Origin: Albibeggiatoa sp964388965
GTDB taxonomy: Bacteria; Pseudomonadota; Gammaproteobacteria; Beggiatoales; Beggiatoaceae
Assembly: GCA_964388965.1 (NCBI GenBank)
Contig: CAYMCP010000057.1
Coordinates: 1 to 23,143 of the forward strand
Length of the DNA: 23,143 bases
Reading direction: 5' to 3'
Part shown: positions 1-9,005 of the stretch, in pieces
How the letters are laid out: each line of letters begins with the position of its first letter
Position numbering within the stretch: position 1 is the first letter of the stretch
Program-made: the position numbers and the translations under genes
The notes under the pieces: model-generated
Seen by the model: only the letters and a program-made list of their open reading frames with translations
The model's database searches: none
Told to the model about the DNA's origin: nothing

Positions 1-29
1 ATTCTGTCTTTGCAACACACATTATAACC

Positions 30-1061
30 TCAATAGACTTTTTCGGAGTTTTCAGGACTTGATGAATTTGCTTGTTGTCTTCTAAAACTAGGTAATAACA
101 ACAGCAACATCAACAGCACTAATAAATAAAATCGCTCATGCCATAAACGTTGTTTTGCTGTATCCGCCTGGTCTGGATTACGATGATTGATGTGCGTTAA
201 AATTGCTTGTATATCTTGATGTTGATAACTTGCCCGTTGATACACACCACTACCTGCTTGCGCCAATTGTTGTAAATGTTGCTCATTCAACGCAGAAATG
301 ACTATTTTACCATCATTATCACGTTGCCAACTACCATCAGCTAATTCAATATGCTTACCTTGTACGCTACCAATACCTAGACTGTGTAGATGAAATTTAG
401 CTTGTGGTATCAATTGCAAACTCATCATAACTTCTTGTTTTTCAAAATCACCATCACTGATTAATAATAAATGATTATTCTCTTTATCGAAACTTGTTAG
501 CCATTTTTCTACCTCTTCCAACGCCAGATGCAAGCGGCTACCCTTTTCAACATCTTGCAATAAACCGGTATCTAAATGCCGTATAACTGCTTGTAAATTC
601 TGATAATCATCACTAATTGGTGTAATTAAATGCGGAATTGTAGTAAAAACCATCAATCCAATATACAAATCAGGTTTTGCCTCTAAAATTGCCTCAATTT
701 CTTGTTTAGCATGTTCCAAGCGCGAATAAGGCATGTCTTTAACCAACATCGAATCAGATAAATCTAATAAAATCATTAAATTCGTTTGTGGTCTCAATAC
801 TTCCTGTTCTTCATAATCCCAACGCGGCGCGGCTAACGCGACAATACCTAATAAAAAAATAATTAACCACAACCAATTTTGTCGCCATTGCTGTTCAGGG
901 GGTTGAATTAATAAATGTGGTAATAAATGCGCGTCGGCAAATTGTTGAATTTTCTTATATTGCGGTTTAATCCAAAAGTGGCGCATTGCTAAAATCAAGA
1001 CAATACCAATTCCCCAAAACCATTGCGGTTGAGCAAATTCAAATTCTGCAAAATAATCCAT
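30..1061 (-). CDS. Membrane-anchored VWA protein, BatB-like
   Basis: 343-residue inner-membrane protein with a von Willebrand A domain. Hydrophobic segments lie near residues 13-28 and 62-79, followed by the VWA fold with an intact MIDAS start DLSDS (residues 100-104) and a later LLLISDGD strand. A last membrane helix near 311-325 leaves a short polar tail. Two N-terminal helices, a VWA domain and a C-terminal helix are the layout of BatA/BatB proteins of aerotolerance-type operons, which usually work with a MoxR AAA+ ATPase; none is visible, but the window ends just downstream. The start is supported by AAGGGA eight bases before the ATG. It is divergent from smc. The last codons (PENSEKV) are encoded by a copy of a motif repeated near 20.9 kb, so the tail may have been remodelled. 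VWA membrane protein is sure; BatB subtype is likely. Confidence 0.85.
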   Translation of the reverse strand: MDYFAEFEFAQPQWFWGIGIVLILAMRHFWIKPQYKKIQQFADAHLLPHLLIQPPEQQWRQNWLWLIIFLLGIVALAAPRWDYEEQEVLRPQTNLMILLDLSDSMLVKDMPYSRLEHAKQEIEAILEAKPDLYIGLMVFTTIPHLITPISDDYQNLQAVIRHLDTGLLQDVEKGSRLHLALEEVEKWLTSFDKENNHLLLISDGDFEKQEVMMSLQLIPQAKFHLHSLGIGSVQGKHIELADGSWQRDNDGKIVISALNEQHLQQLAQAGSGVYQRASYQHQDIQAILTHINHRNPDQADTAKQRLWHERFYLLVLLMLLLLLPSFRRQQANSSSPENSEKVY

Positions 1062-1186
1062 TACACAAATCCCTTACATTTTTGTCCAACATCATGGGTT
1101 AAGCAACAAGTAAATTCAAGATGATGGTAGCATAAACAAGTCATTTCAGCTTATAATCGCCCGTTTTCTCATGAATTTACTGATTT
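1062..1186. promoter_or_regulatory. Divergent promoter region, VWA gene / smc
   Basis: This 125-bp gap must hold the starts of both divergent genes. On the + strand a perfect -10 hexamer TATAAT lies at 1152-1157, about 30 bases before the smc ATG, but no good -35 is visible 16-18 bases upstream of it. On the minus strand AAGGGA precedes the VWA gene start. No operator-like palindrome was found. Only the -10 and the ribosome site are seen; the rest is inference. Confidence 0.35.
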
Positions 1187-4100
1187 ATGCGCCTTAATAA
1201 ACTTAAACTTGCCGGTTTTAAATCCTTTGTCGAACCAACCACACTTTTATTTCCTAGTAATCGAGTCGGTGTTGTAGGACCGAATGGCTGCGGTAAATCT
1301 AACGTAATTGATGCAGTGCGTTGGGTTATGGGCGAAAGTTCGGCAAAAAATCTGCGTGGTGGCGCGATGACTGATGTAATTTTTAATGGTTCAAGTAAAC
1401 GTCAACCTGCTGATAAAGCTTATATTGAGCTAGTATTTAATGAAGTTGAATTAGAACAATATGAGGAGCAAGATGAAATTTCTGTACGCCGCGAAATTAA
1501 TCGTAATGCCCAATCCACTTATTTTTTGAACGGCATTAAATGTCGGCGTAAGGATATTACTGATTTATTTTTAGGTACAGGCTTAGGTCCTCGCAGTTAT
1601 TCGATTATTGAACAAGGTATGATTTCACGTTTAATCGAAGCGAAACCTGATGATTTGCGCACTTTTTTTGAAGAGGCGGCGGGTATTTCCAAATATAAAG
1701 AGCGACGCAAAGAAACTGAACAACGGATGAAACAAACTCGTGACAACATGGCGCGTTTAAATGAAATTCGTGCAGAATTGGATAAGCAACTTACTAAATT
1801 GCAAAAACAAGCTAAAGAAGCAGAAAAATATAAAGAATTGAAACAATCAGAACATTTGTTGCGTGGACAATTATTAGCGATTCGCTGGCAAGATTTGGAT
1901 AGTGATATTCAGATAAAACAGCAACAAATTGACGAATTTGCGCAAAATTTACAAGCTAATTTATTGATATTACAAGAACTTGAAGATAAAAACAAACAAG
2001 GTCGTGAAGATAGAATTCAAGCGCAAAAACACTTAGATGTGACACAAGAACGCTATTATACAATTGATGGTGAAATTAATCGTTTACAACAATCAATTGA
2101 ACATGCCAGCGAGCGTTATGAACAATTGCAGTGGGATTTGGAACAGGTCACTGACAGCCTCAATGCCAACCGCGAGCAAATGCAGGATGATCAACAGCAA
2201 TTTGATGATTTAACAGTAGATATTGCTGAAACTGAAGCACAATTAGAATCAGCTCACGAAGTGGAACAAGAAGCGCAAACCAATTTAGAACAAGTGGAAT
2301 TACAGTTGCAAGATTGGCAAACGCAATGGGATGAATTTAATCAAAAAGCCGCCGAGCCAATACAACGCTCGCAGGTGGAAAAGACCCGTTTAGAACACTT
2401 AGAGCATCAAATTGATCAAAATCAACAACGATTATTTAAATTAGAGTCTGAAAGTCAGCAAATTGATATAAAATTGGTTGAAAATGAATTAAAAGTACTG
2501 GAGGAAGAAAGGGATGAAATCAAAGTAAAATTGGATGAACATGATGCGCAACTTGCTGAATTTCAACAATCTGTAGCTGATTTACGTGAAGAAACACAAT
2601 ATTTATCTTCAGAATTACATCAAAATCAAATAAAAGTTAATCAATCTACTGGGCGTTTATCTTCACTCGAAGCTTTACAAGAGGCTGCATTAACGCAAAA
2701 TGATGATGAATTAACACAATGGTTAGCTACACAAAATTTGACCAATGCAGAGCAAATAGCGCAGGCAATTCAGGTTGAAGCGGGTTGGGAATTGGCGGTA
2801 GAAACGGTGTTAGGTGTTGCATTGCAAGGGTTGTGTGTAAATAATTTACAAAATTTGGTCGATTCGTTACAAAATCCACCAACTGGGTATTTATTTTTAT
2901 TTTTTGAAGAGACAGCAAATCAAACTAATATTGAAAATAGTTTATTACAAAAAGTTACAACGCATTTGGATTTAGCACCTTTATTAGCGCATATTAAAAT
3001 TGCGGAGAATTTGGAACAGGCATTTACATTACAAAACAATTTGTTAGCATACGAAACAGTTATGACAAAACAAGGTATTTGGCTAGGAAAGAATTGGTTG
3101 CGCAGTGGGCGAGGTAATGATGCGCAGTCTGGTGTTTTAGCGCGTGAGCAGGAAATTAAGCAAATTAAAAGTGATTTAATCGATTTAAATCAATCAGTTG
3201 AAATCTTAGAGCAACAATTAAATAAACAACGTGATGCGTTACGTCAAGTTGAAAATCAACGCGATAATACGCAAACACAAGCAAATGAAATACATCTTCA
3301 ATATTCACAATTGCAGTCACAGCATGGCGGCAAGTCAGCGCGATTGGAAAATTTGAAATTACAGTTACAGCGTTTAACTACTGAAAAACAGGAGTTGCGG
3401 CAAAAAATAGAGCAAGATAGTGAAAATTTAGATATAACTCGTGAAAGTTTATATCAAGCTCTTGATGAAATGGAAAAATATGCGGATGAACGTGAACAGT
3501 TATCACAACAAAAAGCTGTGTTACAGGAAACGGTTTTCCAAGCACGTCAGCGTCATCAGATAGCTAAGGAAAATCGTCATCAAATACAGGTACGTTTAGA
3601 ATCTATACGCACTAATAGTCAACATTTACAACAAGGTATACAACGTTTAGAGCAGCGTTTAGATGAATTAAGTGAGCAAAAATATGAATTAGAGCAAAAT
3701 ATAGCGAAAAATGATCCTGTAGCTGATTTACGCGAAGAGCTGGAGAATTTTAGTCAGGAAAAAGAAGTAATCACTGAAAATTTGGCAGAGGCTAAACAAA
3801 CACTTGAAAATATTGAAAATAATTTAACGACATACGAAGCAGAACGCCGTCAATTGGAAGCGCAAAGCACTGAGTTGCGTGGACAATTAGAGCAATTAAA
3901 AATGGATTGTCAGGGTAAGGAAGTACGTCGCCAAACTATTGAGGAACAGTTGGAAGAACAGGAATTGAACGCGCTAAGTTTGTTGGCAGAGTTGCCAGAA
4001 TACGCTGATGAGGAGAGCTGGGCATCGCAAATTGAGGCGGTAGAACGTAAATTGGCGCGTTTGGGTTCGGTGAATATGGCGGCATTAGAAGAATATGAGC

Positions 4101-4678
4101 AAGAACGAAATCGTAAAGAATATTTAGATCAGCAAATGGCAGATTTGGATGATTCATTAAAAACATTGGAAAATGCAATTCGTACTATTGATAGGGAAAC
4201 GCGCAACCGTTTTAAGCATACGATTGAGTCAGTAAATACAAGTTTACAAACATTATTTCCACGTTTATTTGGTGGTGGTCAGGCGTATTTGGAATTAATT
4301 GGCGATGATTTGCTCAAGGCTGGTGTGACGATTATGGCGCGTCCACCGGGGAAACGAAATAGTACAATTCATTTACTTTCTGGCGGTGAGAAGGCTTTAA
4401 CAGCAATTGCGTTGGTTTTTTCCATTTTTGAGTTAAATCCATCACCATTTTGTATGCTAGATGAGGTAGATGCACCGCTTGATGATACGAATGTTGGACG
4501 ATTTTGTGAATTGGTTAAAGATATGTCGGAACGAGTGCAAATTATTTTTATTTCGCACAATAAGATTGCGATGGAAATGGCGAAACAGTTGATTGGTGTG
4601 ACGATGCAAGAGGCGGGTGTATCACGTCCTGTCCCTGTGGATATAGATGCGGCAGTGGAGATGATTTTGTCTACATAA
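1187..4678 (+). CDS. smc: Chromosome segregation ATPase SMC
   Basis: 1163 residues, a full-length bacterial SMC condensin subunit that dimerises, binds ScpA/ScpB and organises the chromosome. The N-terminal ATPase half has the Walker A motif GPNGCGKSN near residues 32-40. A long coiled coil (about 170-500) leads to the globular hinge (about 503-650, ending near GKNWLRSGRG). The returning coil leads to the C-terminal half with the ABC signature LSGGEKALTAIAL near 1063 and Walker B with D-loop (CMLDEVDAPLDD) near 1088. All catalytic motifs are intact. Having SMC rather than MukB argues against enteric relatives. The ATG has no clear Shine-Dalgarno sequence. The gene ends with tandem TAA TAA stops. 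ScpA and ScpB are not adjacent, and the gene seems to be a single transcription unit between two VWA genes. Confidence 0.98.
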   Translation: MRLNKLKLAGFKSFVEPTTLLFPSNRVGVVGPNGCGKSNVIDAVRWVMGESSAKNLRGGAMTDVIFNGSSKRQPADKAYIELVFNEVELEQYEEQDEISVRREINRNAQSTYFLNGIKCRRKDITDLFLGTGLGPRSYSIIEQGMISRLIEAKPDDLRTFFEEAAGISKYKERRKETEQRMKQTRDNMARLNEIRAELDKQLTKLQKQAKEAEKYKELKQSEHLLRGQLLAIRWQDLDSDIQIKQQQIDEFAQNLQANLLILQELEDKNKQGREDRIQAQKHLDVTQERYYTIDGEINRLQQSIEHASERYEQLQWDLEQVTDSLNANREQMQDDQQQFDDLTVDIAETEAQLESAHEVEQEAQTNLEQVELQLQDWQTQWDEFNQKAAEPIQRSQVEKTRLEHLEHQIDQNQQRLFKLESESQQIDIKLVENELKVLEEERDEIKVKLDEHDAQLAEFQQSVADLREETQYLSSELHQNQIKVNQSTGRLSSLEALQEAALTQNDDELTQWLATQNLTNAEQIAQAIQVEAGWELAVETVLGVALQGLCVNNLQNLVDSLQNPPTGYLFLFFEETANQTNIENSLLQKVTTHLDLAPLLAHIKIAENLEQAFTLQNNLLAYETVMTKQGIWLGKNWLRSGRGNDAQSGVLAREQEIKQIKSDLIDLNQSVEILEQQLNKQRDALRQVENQRDNTQTQANEIHLQYSQLQSQHGGKSARLENLKLQLQRLTTEKQELRQKIEQDSENLDITRESLYQALDEMEKYADEREQLSQQKAVLQETVFQARQRHQIAKENRHQIQVRLESIRTNSQHLQQGIQRLEQRLDELSEQKYELEQNIAKNDPVADLREELENFSQEKEVITENLAEAKQTLENIENNLTTYEAERRQLEAQSTELRGQLEQLKMDCQGKEVRRQTIEEQLEEQELNALSLLAELPEYADEESWASQIEAVERKLARLGSVNMAALEEYEQERNRKEYLDQQMADLDDSLKTLENAIRTIDRETRNRFKHTIESVNTSLQTLFPRLFGGGQAYLELIGDDLLKAGVTIMARPPGKRNSTIHLLSGGEKALTAIALVFSIFELNPSPFCMLDEVDAPLDDTNVGRFCELVKDMSERVQIIFISHNKIAMEMAKQLIGVTMQEAGVSRPVPVDIDAAVEMILST

Positions 4679-4992
4679 TAAGCCTAAATGTCTTTTAATC
4701 TGTTAAACGCAATATTTTTATCAGCTTTAGATAAATTACTGATAATAATCAGTTTGATGAGATTTTTCATTTTCAAATCTTGCACGATTAGAAGTTACGC
4801 AGTTCACACGAAAATTTTACGCTATATTTGCAACTCGCAATAAATCAGGGCGCAGAGCGTCCTTGCTGCGTCCCAACGGAGACCATTGGGAGGAGGAAAA
4901 TCATTAAATCAATTTCAATGACTTGAAAAATTCACCACAAATAAACAGATTGTGTGGGAATAACTTAAATTTTAGTGATTTTTCAATCGAAA
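4679..4992. other. Intergenic region, smc to NorD-like gene
   Basis: This 314-bp stretch contains a small AT-rich hairpin at 4738-4753 (ACTGAT, loop AATA, ATCAGT), followed shortly by a T-rich run that could be a weak terminator for smc. The dispersed repeat copy at 4795-4900 fills much of the rest. A roughly 50-codon ORF starting at 4687 has no ribosome site and runs into the repeat, so it is probably not a gene. No clear promoter for the downstream gene was found. Confidence 0.5.
4795..4900 (+). repeat. Dispersed hairpin repeat, truncated copy A
   Basis: This copy shares a nearly identical left part with the element at 13678-13849. It begins TTACGCAGTTCACACG, continues through a TTTTACGCT stretch, and then has a hairpin of the form GGGCGC-AGA-GCGTCC (4848-4862) and a second stem CCCAA/TTGGG (4872-4890). 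Unlike the other copy it lacks an internal insertion of about 16 bp and has no right-hand terminal inverted repeat, so its right end is probably lost. It sits just upstream of the NorD-like gene and could affect that gene's transcription or the 3' end of smc transcripts. Confidence 0.75.
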
Positions 4993-7068
4993 ATGTATAA
5001 TTCTCTAACATCGCAGCAACTGAATGATAAACTTGAAAATATTTTAGGTTTAATTCTCTTTCAATCCCGCCAATTGAATACGCAGCAACTTGCGCAATTT
5101 TCACGTCCACAACAAGATTGGGTAATCGAATCTGTCAAATTACTTGCGCAACATAATTTGGAAATAGCTTACCAATTTAGCCAATATGCACCATCTGCAT
5201 TGCGATTAATGGATATGGAAGGTGTTGAGCAGTGGTTGCAAGACAGTTTATTGTTATATGACAGTCAAGGTTTACATGTAGCTGTTCAACATTTAGAACA
5301 AGTAACCGACTTTGCAACAGCGTATCAGCAAAGTTTGTATGCGGTACAATTGCAAGATATTCAAACAGTTTTGCATTATTTTGTTACAGGTTTAAATGGT
5401 AGGCAATTAAAAATCATGCCCGGTGATGATGTTTTTACTGATACAGAAAATTTGTTTTTACCGGCTCAATTGGACTATTTTGCACAAAAACAACATAATT
5501 TCCAACTTTACAAGGCAATGCTTGGTCATTTATGGGCACAAACTTGGTTCGGTACTTGGCGATATGATATTAAAGCGATTTGCCAACAATTTAATTGGTA
5601 TGATAAAGCAATTAATTTATTTCATCTGTTGGAACGCTTACGCTTAGATGCTTGTATACAAAGAGAATTACCGGGACTTGCTACACAAATGCAGGCATTA
5701 TTAACACTTGCTGAACAACCCCAAATTCCCGTAGGTTGGGAGCAAATCGCTTATCAATTAGCAAAACCGGATGCTAACGTTAAAACTAGTTATCAATTTT
5801 TAACAACTGTTTATTCATGGGCAATTCCAGAGCCTGTATGTTATCAAGGTGTATTGCGCCCTGATATTGTTGAACAAGTTAGTTCGCAACGCCGTTTAGA
5901 ACAAAAACAAGCCTTTCAAAAAGCATTAAAACAATATGCAAGTTCCGAAAATGATACACCACAATTTAGCATACAGAATGTACAAAATGCGGAAGACTAT
6001 CATTCACAGGCGAAACACCTGCCGTTATTAACTTTAGACGGGCAACCTGTCCCAATCGACGCAGACATGCAACATTTAATGACTTCTATTATTCAAGATA
6101 AGGGTATGATTCCACAACAATATTTAATCCCCGCAGGAAGTGATGGTAAAGCGTTTAGTGGTCACGTTGAACCTAAAACGGAAATACCACAACAAAATTA
6201 TTTTATTTATCCAGAATGGGATTATGTGCGTCAAACTTATCGTAAACAGTGGTGTTATGTACAAGAAATTGAGCCATCACTGAGTCATGCGCAATTTGCC
6301 GAACAAACTTTACAGCAATATCATGGATTAATGAAAACGTTGCGACGCAGTTTTGAAGCATTACGTGGGGGGCGGCATTGGGCAAAGCGACAAAGTGACG
6401 GTGAGGAAATAGATATTAATGCTTTGGTGCAAGGGCAGGCTGATTTATTAAGCGGACAAGAAATGTCTGAACAGTTATTTTTGAAGTTAAAACGTTTAGA
6501 GCGTGATATTGCCGTGATGTTTATGGTGGATATGAGTGGCTCGACTAAAGGTTGGATCAATTTGGCAGAGCGACAAAGTTTAATTTTACTCAGTGAAATT
6601 TTGGAAAAACTTGGAGATCGTTACGCTATTTATGGTTTTTCTGGCATAACGCGCAAAAAGTGTGTAATTTATCCAGTTAAACGTTTTAATGAAAAGTATA
6701 ATCATATTATAAAACAACGTATTAGTGGCATTAAACCACAACAATATACACGTATGGGGGTAACAATTCGGCATTTAACTTATTTGCTATCCCAAGTTGA
6801 TGCGCATATTAAATTATTGATTACATTATCTGATGGTCGCCCTGATGATGAAGGTGATAATTATCGTGGTTTGTACGGTATTGAGGATACGCGCCAAGCT
6901 TTGTTAGAAGCTCAATACGCAGGTATTTATCCATTTTGCATTACAATTGATACCGAAGCAAAAACCTATTTGCCACGCATGTATGGTAATGCAAATTTTA
7001 TTGTAATCGATAAAGTGGCGCAGTTACCATTTAAAATTGCTGATATTTATCGAAAATTAACTAAATAA
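4993..7068 (+). CDS. NorD/CbbO-type VWA domain protein
   Basis: About 691 residues from the ATG at 4993; an in-frame GTG at 4975 would add six residues, and neither start has a convincing ribosome site. The C-terminal third is a VWA domain with a complete MIDAS: DMSGST near residue 513, a threonine loop around QYTRMG, and LITLSDGRPDD further on. The end (IYPFCITID, then a conserved YG.A.F segment and LP.KI.DIYRKL) is typical of the NorD/CbbO family. These work with a MoxR-class AAA+ ATPase (NorQ, CbbQ) to activate nitric oxide reductase or Rubisco by metal insertion or remodelling. The N-terminal 450 residues are helical and unassigned. No ATPase, nor or cbb gene is in the window, so the client is unknown. 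The gene ends in tandem TAA TAA. Confidence 0.85.
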   Translation: MYNSLTSQQLNDKLENILGLILFQSRQLNTQQLAQFSRPQQDWVIESVKLLAQHNLEIAYQFSQYAPSALRLMDMEGVEQWLQDSLLLYDSQGLHVAVQHLEQVTDFATAYQQSLYAVQLQDIQTVLHYFVTGLNGRQLKIMPGDDVFTDTENLFLPAQLDYFAQKQHNFQLYKAMLGHLWAQTWFGTWRYDIKAICQQFNWYDKAINLFHLLERLRLDACIQRELPGLATQMQALLTLAEQPQIPVGWEQIAYQLAKPDANVKTSYQFLTTVYSWAIPEPVCYQGVLRPDIVEQVSSQRRLEQKQAFQKALKQYASSENDTPQFSIQNVQNAEDYHSQAKHLPLLTLDGQPVPIDADMQHLMTSIIQDKGMIPQQYLIPAGSDGKAFSGHVEPKTEIPQQNYFIYPEWDYVRQTYRKQWCYVQEIEPSLSHAQFAEQTLQQYHGLMKTLRRSFEALRGGRHWAKRQSDGEEIDINALVQGQADLLSGQEMSEQLFLKLKRLERDIAVMFMVDMSGSTKGWINLAERQSLILLSEILEKLGDRYAIYGFSGITRKKCVIYPVKRFNEKYNHIIKQRISGIKPQQYTRMGVTIRHLTYLLSQVDAHIKLLITLSDGRPDDEGDNYRGLYGIEDTRQALLEAQYAGIYPFCITIDTEAKTYLPRMYGNANFIVIDKVAQLPFKIADIYRKLTK

Positions 7069-7208
7069 TAAGCCTATCGAAATTGCCTAATTTTGCTACA
7101 ACTGGCAGCATGGAACGGGCGGACATTACTTTTTACTCATAATTGCTCATTTTGCCAATCTTTGGCGAAAACATTGATCAAGGTAGATAATTAACAAAAG
7201 GATTAACA

Positions 7209-7373
7209 ATGTCAGATGCCTCTTCCTTCCCACCATCTGCCTTGCCCAACGTGAGCAACGAAAACCACCCAGACGCGGGAATAGGTATATTAGGCTTAGG
7301 GTATCAAAATGAGAATTGCTGCACTAAACAGGCTACGCTTGCAGCACTTATACCTTTGCTGGGATTAGGATAA
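7209..7373 (+). CDS. Small ORF, 54-residue hypothetical peptide
   Basis: ATG at 7209 is preceded by a good ribosome site (AAAAGGA, seven bases before it), and the ORF runs 54 codons to TAA. The N-terminal half is polar and rich in Ser, Pro and Asn. A glycine-rich segment GIGILGLG follows, then a CC pair, and a hydrophobic end LAALIPLLGLG. It overlaps the last nine bases of the convergent CopD-like gene. Its codons are less AT-biased than the neighbours (many CCC, AAC, GCC). Upstream (7069-7208) a small hairpin lies at 7154-7166 (GCCAA-TCT-TTGGC), and there is no clear promoter. The leader-like front and Gly-rich hydrophobic end resemble small secreted or bacteriocin-like peptides in general form only. 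No modification or export gene is adjacent and no family is recognised. Confidence 0.45.
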   Translation: MSDASSFPPSALPNVSNENHPDAGIGILGLGYQNENCCTKQATLAALIPLLGLG

Positions 7374-7823
7374 ATATTTACCACCAGATGCAATAGCCGT
7401 TGTAATCAAGCCTAATACTAAATTGATTGTTACAATGAAACGAATCTGTATTAACTGTTCCGCTGCTACAGAAAAATCTTGAATATCAACCGCTTGGCGA
7501 AAATGACGATACGGTACAAAAAATAAATAACTAAACAACGCTATCATAATCAAACCAGTCATTAGCATCGCATGTACTGACCAGTGTACGTTACTCATGC
7601 CACCGTATAACAAAATTAGCGCGATACCGGTCACGAGTAAAGCAATGATTGAAATCCATACCCAAGCGAAAAAACGTTTAAATACCTGCCGCCATAGGAG
7701 TAAACGCTGTGGTGGCTCCAATAGCATTGCAGCAGGACGTAACATGTTATGTGTGAAGAACATACCACCAATCCATACAATGACAGCTAAAACATGTAAA
7801 GTTAATAACAAACTAAATAACAT
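7365..7823 (-). CDS. CopD-like four-helix membrane protein
   Basis: 152 residues from ATG at 7823. A GTG two codons upstream also opens the frame, but AAGGA lies seven bases before the ATG and directly against the GTG, which favours the ATG. There are four membrane segments, near residues 2-24, 52-72, 82-103 and 125-146. Conserved polar positions are the H in the first helix (LHVLAVIVWIGGMFF), a W-G-G turn, and H residues near the third helix. This pattern matches the CopD/PcoD-type family of small integral membrane proteins, linked to copper or haem handling; the exact role is unknown. It is the second gene of a minus-strand pair 12 bp downstream of the GH57 gene, whose last codons carry its ribosome site, so the two are probably co-translated. 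Integral membrane protein is sure; CopD is likely. Confidence 0.75.
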   Translation of the reverse strand: MLFSLLLTLHVLAVIVWIGGMFFTHNMLRPAAMLLEPPQRLLLWRQVFKRFFAWVWISIIALLVTGIALILLYGGMSNVHWSVHAMLMTGLIMIALFSYLFFVPYRHFRQAVDIQDFSVAAEQLIQIRFIVTINLVLGLITTAIASGGKYLS

Positions 7824-7835
7824 GAACACTTCCTT

Positions 7836-9005
7836 TTAAGCAGTGATTTGAGTTAATAATTGTTCAACTACGTCTAAATCTGCGTGACAACGCGCGACCC
7901 AAGCTTCACCCCAGAAAAAATGGCAACTGGTTTCAGCACGTAACAGATGCCAATGCGCCTCATCTAACACGGGTTTGGCGTACTGTCGTTTTGAAAGTTT
8001 TTGGTTTAATTTATGAAATGCCACGCTAATTTGTTTAACACGCTCTAATGCCTGTTTTTGAGCCTCTGAACCTGTCCACTGTACAAAATCAACACCATGA
8101 TGCCAACCTGTATTCCACGCTGCTGTACGCACTTTAACTTTGCCATGCGCACCATGCTCATCTAAATAATTATCAATAAAACACGGACGTAAAGCAGTAT
8201 GTTTTTGACGCACTTGCTGCAAAAATTGCTGGTAAAACACATACCAAAAATTACTACCTAAATTGGTATTTCTAAACCAACCACCATTATCGCCATCGGT
8301 ACAAGTTGTGATCAACGGTGCAAAATCACACCATTTGGTACGTTCATGTACTTCATGTTCAAACCAGTCAAAATCCATTCCTGATTCCTGCGCGTTAGAC
8401 AACTCACGGTCGCGCACGATCACAATTATTTCTTCATCTTCATACTCAGCAATATGGGGACGATAACGCACTTCTTGCCAGCTCATTTCATCAATTGGCT
8501 CAACATGTTCCGAGTCCACCAGCACGTAGCGATAACCCATGCGTTTTAAAAATGGAATCATCTCCATGCAAAAACCCATTTCTGGAGGCCAAAATCCATT
8601 AAATTGTGTACGCCAAAATAGGTGTTGCGCGATTTGTTGCCAACGTTGCGCCTGCTCGTCCCAATCCGTTTGCGGAATCAGCGGGAAAACGGGGTGATAA
8701 TAACCCGTGCCCAACATGTCAAATAATTTTGTATTTTGCAATTGCCACAACAAATCACCGATTTTGACAATGCCATATACTTGATTTTGGAATTCTGGTT
8801 TTTTCAATGTTTCCAGTAGGGTACCCGACATGGCGAGATGCACACGCGCCACATCTTCATAACCCCATAATGCGCGTGGTATGCGGTCTAATGCCCATAA
8901 AATTTCTTTGGCTTCCCAAAAATTATGTTTGAGCAAATGCTCTAAATTGCCACTAGGCTGGTGTAAGTTTAAAACTAGTGCATGATAAATTGTTTTATTT
9001 GACAT
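7836..9005 (-). CDS. Glycoside hydrolase family 57 protein
   Basis: 389 residues, cytoplasmic (no signal peptide). Conserved GH57 regions are seen: LNLHQP near residues 12-17, GFWPPEMGF near 137-145 whose Glu fits the region holding the family nucleophile, TCTDGDNGGW near 234-243 whose Asp fits the acid/base region, and a C-terminal HWHLLRAETSCHFFWGEAW segment. GH57 enzymes act on alpha-glucans as amylases, glucanotransferases or branching enzymes, so a role in glycogen turnover is a fair inference; the substrate cannot be read from sequence. The protein is near the short end for the family. It leads an operon with the CopD-like gene, an odd pairing. A dense palindrome cluster lies 160-180 bp upstream of its start. 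Confidence 0.88.
   Translation of the reverse strand: MSNKTIYHALVLNLHQPSGNLEHLLKHNFWEAKEILWALDRIPRALWGYEDVARVHLAMSGTLLETLKKPEFQNQVYGIVKIGDLLWQLQNTKLFDMLGTGYYHPVFPLIPQTDWDEQAQRWQQIAQHLFWRTQFNGFWPPEMGFCMEMIPFLKRMGYRYVLVDSEHVEPIDEMSWQEVRYRPHIAEYEDEEIIVIVRDRELSNAQESGMDFDWFEHEVHERTKWCDFAPLITTCTDGDNGGWFRNTNLGSNFWYVFYQQFLQQVRQKHTALRPCFIDNYLDEHGAHGKVKVRTAAWNTGWHHGVDFVQWTGSEAQKQALERVKQISVAFHKLNQKLSKRQYAKPVLDEAHWHLLRAETSCHFFWGEAWVARCHADLDVVEQLLTQITA

Noticed and set aside
2727..4560. Antisense ORFs of 63-80 codons within smc
   Set aside because: They lie opposite an intact conserved gene, have no ribosome sites and encode no recognisable protein; they reflect codon bias of the sense gene.
4687..4840. 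Possible 50-codon ORF after smc
   Set aside because: There is no Shine-Dalgarno sequence and it ends inside the dispersed repeat, so it is probably chance.
4676..7078. Identical ATAATAAGCCTA at the stop codons of smc and the NorD-like gene
   Set aside because: Twelve bases with tandem TAA stops in AT-rich DNA is too short to argue for shared origin; no further similarity follows.
7170..7190. FNR-like site near TTGATCAA before the small ORF
   Set aside because: TTGAT is present but the second half-site at the required four-base spacing (ATCAA) is not.
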